Shown here one piece after another: positions 60,501 to 64,000 of a stretch of DNA of 64,000 nt. Source of the stretch: Balanoglossus misakiensis (Eukaryota > Hemichordata). The number at the start of each line of letters is the position of its first letter. Position 1 is the stretch's first letter. The position numbers and the translations under genes are program-made. The DNA lies in NCBI GenBank assembly GCA_040954595.2, contig CM082584.2, positions 12,772,001-12,836,000 of the forward strand, given 5' to 3'. The notes beneath the pieces were generated by a model, which did not search any database, was not told the DNA's origin, and saw nothing but the letters and a program-made list of their open reading frames with translations.

Positions 60501-63500
60501 CTCCTTACGATGTAATCTCTGATGTCACTGTTTTCAACCTGGTTCTTCCAGTGTTTGTCAATGCCACTGGTGGCTGCTACATCATTCTTTATGGCAGGCT
60601 GTGCACAAGACAGAAAGACAGAAATATTACATAAGGTTGTGTTATTAACACATGACTATTTAGCTAGTGATGTGGCTGTCTCAATCTGTTTCTGTCTGAC
60701 TAAAAGCACACTTCTTACCTTGAGTCCAGGGTTGACTATGAGTCTAGTGTTGTCATTCAGATAGGCCATGTAATGCTGGACCATTCTTTTGGTTTCATCC
60801 TGGCTGAGATGTTCAAATGGGGCTGTGAAGCTCCCAGCTGATAACATCATGGTGTTGGATTCTGCAGGTCAAAACATTCCATTCCAAGTTCAGTACATTG
60901 CAAGTCAAATATGACGTGTGTTGTTTGCTCTAAACACAGACTATATTGATATGAAAGTATTTATGTGGTGGTTAAATAACAGTCCATTTGGTATGATATA
61001 CTTAAGGGGGAGAATATGAGAATGGGACACAGTAGACTTTCAGGACGTACCTTTAGTGGCAAGCTGCTTGAGATGCATACATAGAGAGTCTGTGGGCATT
61101 GTGTCTAGTCTGTGATACACAACTTTGTCATCTGTTGGTACTGTGAATAAAAGCAGAAAGAAAATGAGATCATTGTCAGCTGACTGAACAGAAAATGTCA
61201 ACACTAAATACTACTTGGTGTATGTCACAAAGTAATAATTCTGTGATTAACACGACGACGTACCATTGATGTGTCTGAGATGTTTCATGTCAAAGTCTTG
61301 TTCCACTAACACAATGCACACAGAATAGTGAGTGTTTTCAATCTTCTTCCATGTGTACAGTGCCATACTGGTTTCTCTGCCTTTCTTCTGTGCCAACGTT
61401 GCATTGTTTGGAACTTCCAGCATCCGGCTGCCACTCTCACCACTGTGGAAAAACACACACACAACAAATCACATACAGACACCAAACTAAGATGCTTCCA
61501 CCCCTATTTCAAAGTGACCAGACCCGGCCACATGAGTGATAAAGGTTCTGGATTCTATGCAACAGGGTAATACCAGCCCCAGAAACTTACCTGAGTAGTG
61601 ACTGTCTAATTTCTGAGAAGCCTGGCACTTGCTCAAAGTGACTGATATCTGCATGCATTGGTTGATCGTTGACAAAGCATGGTCTGGGTAGTGTTGGATG
61701 CTGCAGTGTGTAACCTAGGAAAAGAGACGAAAAACTCATTAATGAGAAAAGCATTGAACCAGAATTGGTACAACTGGGACTGCAGTTTCTTTCACTTCAA
61801 GAAAGACAAACTTTGAAGACTTACCTTGGTTGTCCACCATGAAGGCATACGACAACTCCCCCTCTTCAAAATAAGTGACATCTTCCAAGATGTCTCCCAT
61901 GTTGAGATCAATACCCACAATGCCCAGCAATCTGTTGTTATAGTAACACGTCTGTGTGATAGTCATTATCAGACCTGCCAAGTAAACAAAGACATTGCTG
62001 ATCATAATTTCGCCAGTGAAGTACAATGGTTCTCTAGAAGCAAAACATGTTCGCATGACTAAGTGGTGTCTGACAAAATTACACATGGTGATTATGGGCT
62101 TACCTTTGCCAATGCGATCCATGTATGGAAGTGTAAACACAGGTTCTGTGCTCATGTTGTTGGGCAAGATGGAATAGAACCGACCCACGGTGGATGGCAG
62201 GTTGCTGATGATGTTTAATACTGTCATGATTCCCTTCTGTAATCAAATAAACACCTTGGAAATTAACGTGTGTGTTCAAACATACTCGTTCTTCATATGA
62301 AGAGTAGTTCATTTTTTATACATGTTCCTTGGATAGATGGAGAATAAAAGTTCTTTTTTGGAAAACAATGTAGGTTGTGCTAACCTTTCTTGGCCGTGTG
62401 TCCAGCTGTGGTGGGATCACCTGATATTTGTCGCTGTTCTGCTCTGCCATGTCACGCAGAAATGCCAGTTCATCCAGACCAGTTTTCCCATCTGTGTTGG
62501 AAACATGTACAGACAGTGAGACTTTCAACTTTCCAGACTGCTGCATGGGCTCTCTCAGTGCATATATGTACTTAACACTAATACAGTGTAACACTAAAAC
62601 AAGGTCTCCATCCCTTACCCACATGTCACGTCAGACTTACCTTCAACTAATGCATAAGTCATGATGATCACTTTGTTGTTCAACTTGGCATTCTCATCCA
62701 CGATTGAATTCATGACCGTTTTGACTTCGTCTGGTCCTGAGGTGTGACCTGAACTGATGTAGAGGATCATCAGAGCATCTGAAAGAAGGTGAGAATTGTC
62801 AATTTAATTAAAACCTCCTCACAACTAAAGAAGATTGGCTGAACTGGAATGTCGTTTCATAAAATGTCAGAACTGGAATTTTAACCACATACCCGTATTT
62901 AAGGCGTTAGCACCACGGGCCTTGATGGAATTCTTCATCAAATTGAACGTATGAAGGATGGCCTGTGTATGATTAGTTGCACCTGAATGACAGAAAAGAT
63001 ACATCCATAAATTTCACACAAGAAATGAATATCTGAACTGGCTAGCATAATGCAATGCAAATAAAGGTGTGTATGTATGTCATAGTCTAGTTTCCTTGTA
63101 TGTGTCAAATTCTCCCCACACCTATTTGACAATACACCTTATACTCACCACTGTCTCCTTTGATTGTCTGTATAAATTTACTGAGTTGTCGCTTGGTTTC
63201 CATGGTTGCTGGTGCTAGCTGATTTGCATAGCAGTTATCATCTTTACATGTCTGCACAGTGGAGGCCACACTCAGGACGCCGATCTACGTGAAATATCAA
63301 GCAGAGACATAAAATATGAACGGCTGAAAGTAATGGGACAGTCCATCCAACTTCAATGTTTTCAATGTTTGAATTGGTCACATTGCTGTTTTATATTACT
63401 TCAATAATAGGTACTAACCCTGTCCTTCTCTGACAAAGTGTCTAGAGCAATCCCAGCAGCCCTCTTGGCGATGTTCAGGAGGTCCTCGCTGACCTCTGAC

Positions 63501-63960
63501 CCCCGATCTACCAAGACCACTAAATGTTTTGCCTGGGGTCTAATTGTAGCTGCATATATTGATCTACAGGGAGAGAAAAGAAATACGACCAAAATTATAA
63601 TTTGATACAAAGACCACACAACCAGACGTGGTGTACTTTTATTTTCGCTTGTCCACATGGCAACCCCTACAAGGAATGGAACAGTCCGTCAACAACTATG
63701 AACGCCCTCAATGTACCAAACAGAAATGCTTTTGTTTATGGTGAGCAACAAACAGTAAGCCGAGTAGAGTCTACAGTTTCTATAACTTTAAACATCAATT
63801 TTTTTCACTTACTTGCTGCGAGCATCCAAATCTTCCCCACATGAGACACTGATGTCGGCGTTGTTAAAATTTGTGGCCGGAAAGATATTGTGGACTCCTT
63901 CCTCGGCACTGAAGTACTGCCATTTCAACGACGGAAAGTCACGTAAATTTGCAGTAAAGA
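57539..63960 (-). CDS. CACHD1: VWFA and cache domain-containing protein 1 (5' part beyond the window)
   Basis: Type I membrane protein related to calcium-channel alpha2delta subunits; in vertebrates it modulates voltage-gated channels. Visible exons: 63813-63960, 63419-63563, 63149-63284, 62893-62982, 62641-62778, 62385-62491, 62104-62236, 61825-61974, 61591-61714, 61264-61442, 61051-61140, 60719-60861, 60417-60598, 60150-60260, 59895-60017, 59650-59749, 59266-59517, 58958-59073, 58680-58796, 58410-58552, 58004-58234, 57539-57819; about 1079 codons, phases consistent. Order: VWA domain with degenerate MIDAS ([10 protein letters not shown]), two Cache modules ([23 protein letters not shown]), cysteine-rich juxtamembrane part ([30 protein letters not shown]), one transmembrane helix ([21 protein letters not shown]) and a cytoplasmic tail with DHGYSTMTP ending VDTSC. 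The match to CACHD1 is continuous to the last residues. Confidence 0.96.
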
Positions 63961-64000
63961 CTACAGACAAATTGGAAACAAATTATGAGTAAAAATTACA

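Overview
The window is nuclear DNA of an intron-rich bilaterian animal. Every recognisable gene is split by spliceosomal introns, most with GT-AG borders. Each family is present once here where vertebrates have several paralogues (SNX7/SNX30; ARHGAP29/ARHGAP45/GMIP; calponins/transgelins), so an invertebrate is likely: hemichordate, amphioxus, echinoderm or a lophotrochozoan. The sequence alone does not settle which. No bacterial, viral or recognisable transposon coding sequence was seen.

Layout: NUP155 5' end (-, runs off the left edge), SNX7/SNX30 (-, 1752-5554), INIP (+, 6223-7052, head to head with SNX7/30), STK11/LKB1 (-, 9604-13070), a WD40/SOCS-box gene (+, 13874-15352, head to head with STK11), an ARHGAP29/45 RhoGAP (-, 18503-43460, with large 5' introns), a transgelin/calponin gene (+, 45631-52975) and CACHD1 (-, 57539 to beyond the right edge). 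I rebuilt exon-intron structures by hand. For the fully contained genes all exon phases add up and the predicted lengths match the families: SNX7/30 481 aa, INIP 121 aa, STK11 435 aa, WD40/SOCS 458 aa, RhoGAP 1189 aa and transgelin 191 aa.

The gene content is informative. In human, SNX30 and INIP are neighbours on 9q32; STK11, ARHGAP45 and CNN2 lie together on 19p13.3; and SNX7, CNN3, ARHGAP29 and CACHD1 lie on 1p21-p31. The window looks like a single unduplicated version of a linkage group that vertebrates keep in several copies. Functionally the genes are diverse: nuclear pore, endosomal sorting, DNA repair, polarity and energy kinase, ubiquitin ligase adaptor, Rho signalling, actin binding and a membrane protein. 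They look like old neighbours rather than a pathway.

Most notable observations: an AT-AC (U12-type) intron at the same place in STK11 as in human; a series of candidate alternative 5' exons in the RhoGAP gene, each ending in a phase that fits the next common exon; duplicated first coding exons in the transgelin gene; a WD40 protein with a CUL5-type SOCS box that shares a promoter region with STK11; and repeated CTCF-like, YY1-like and CArG motifs in the non-coding DNA.
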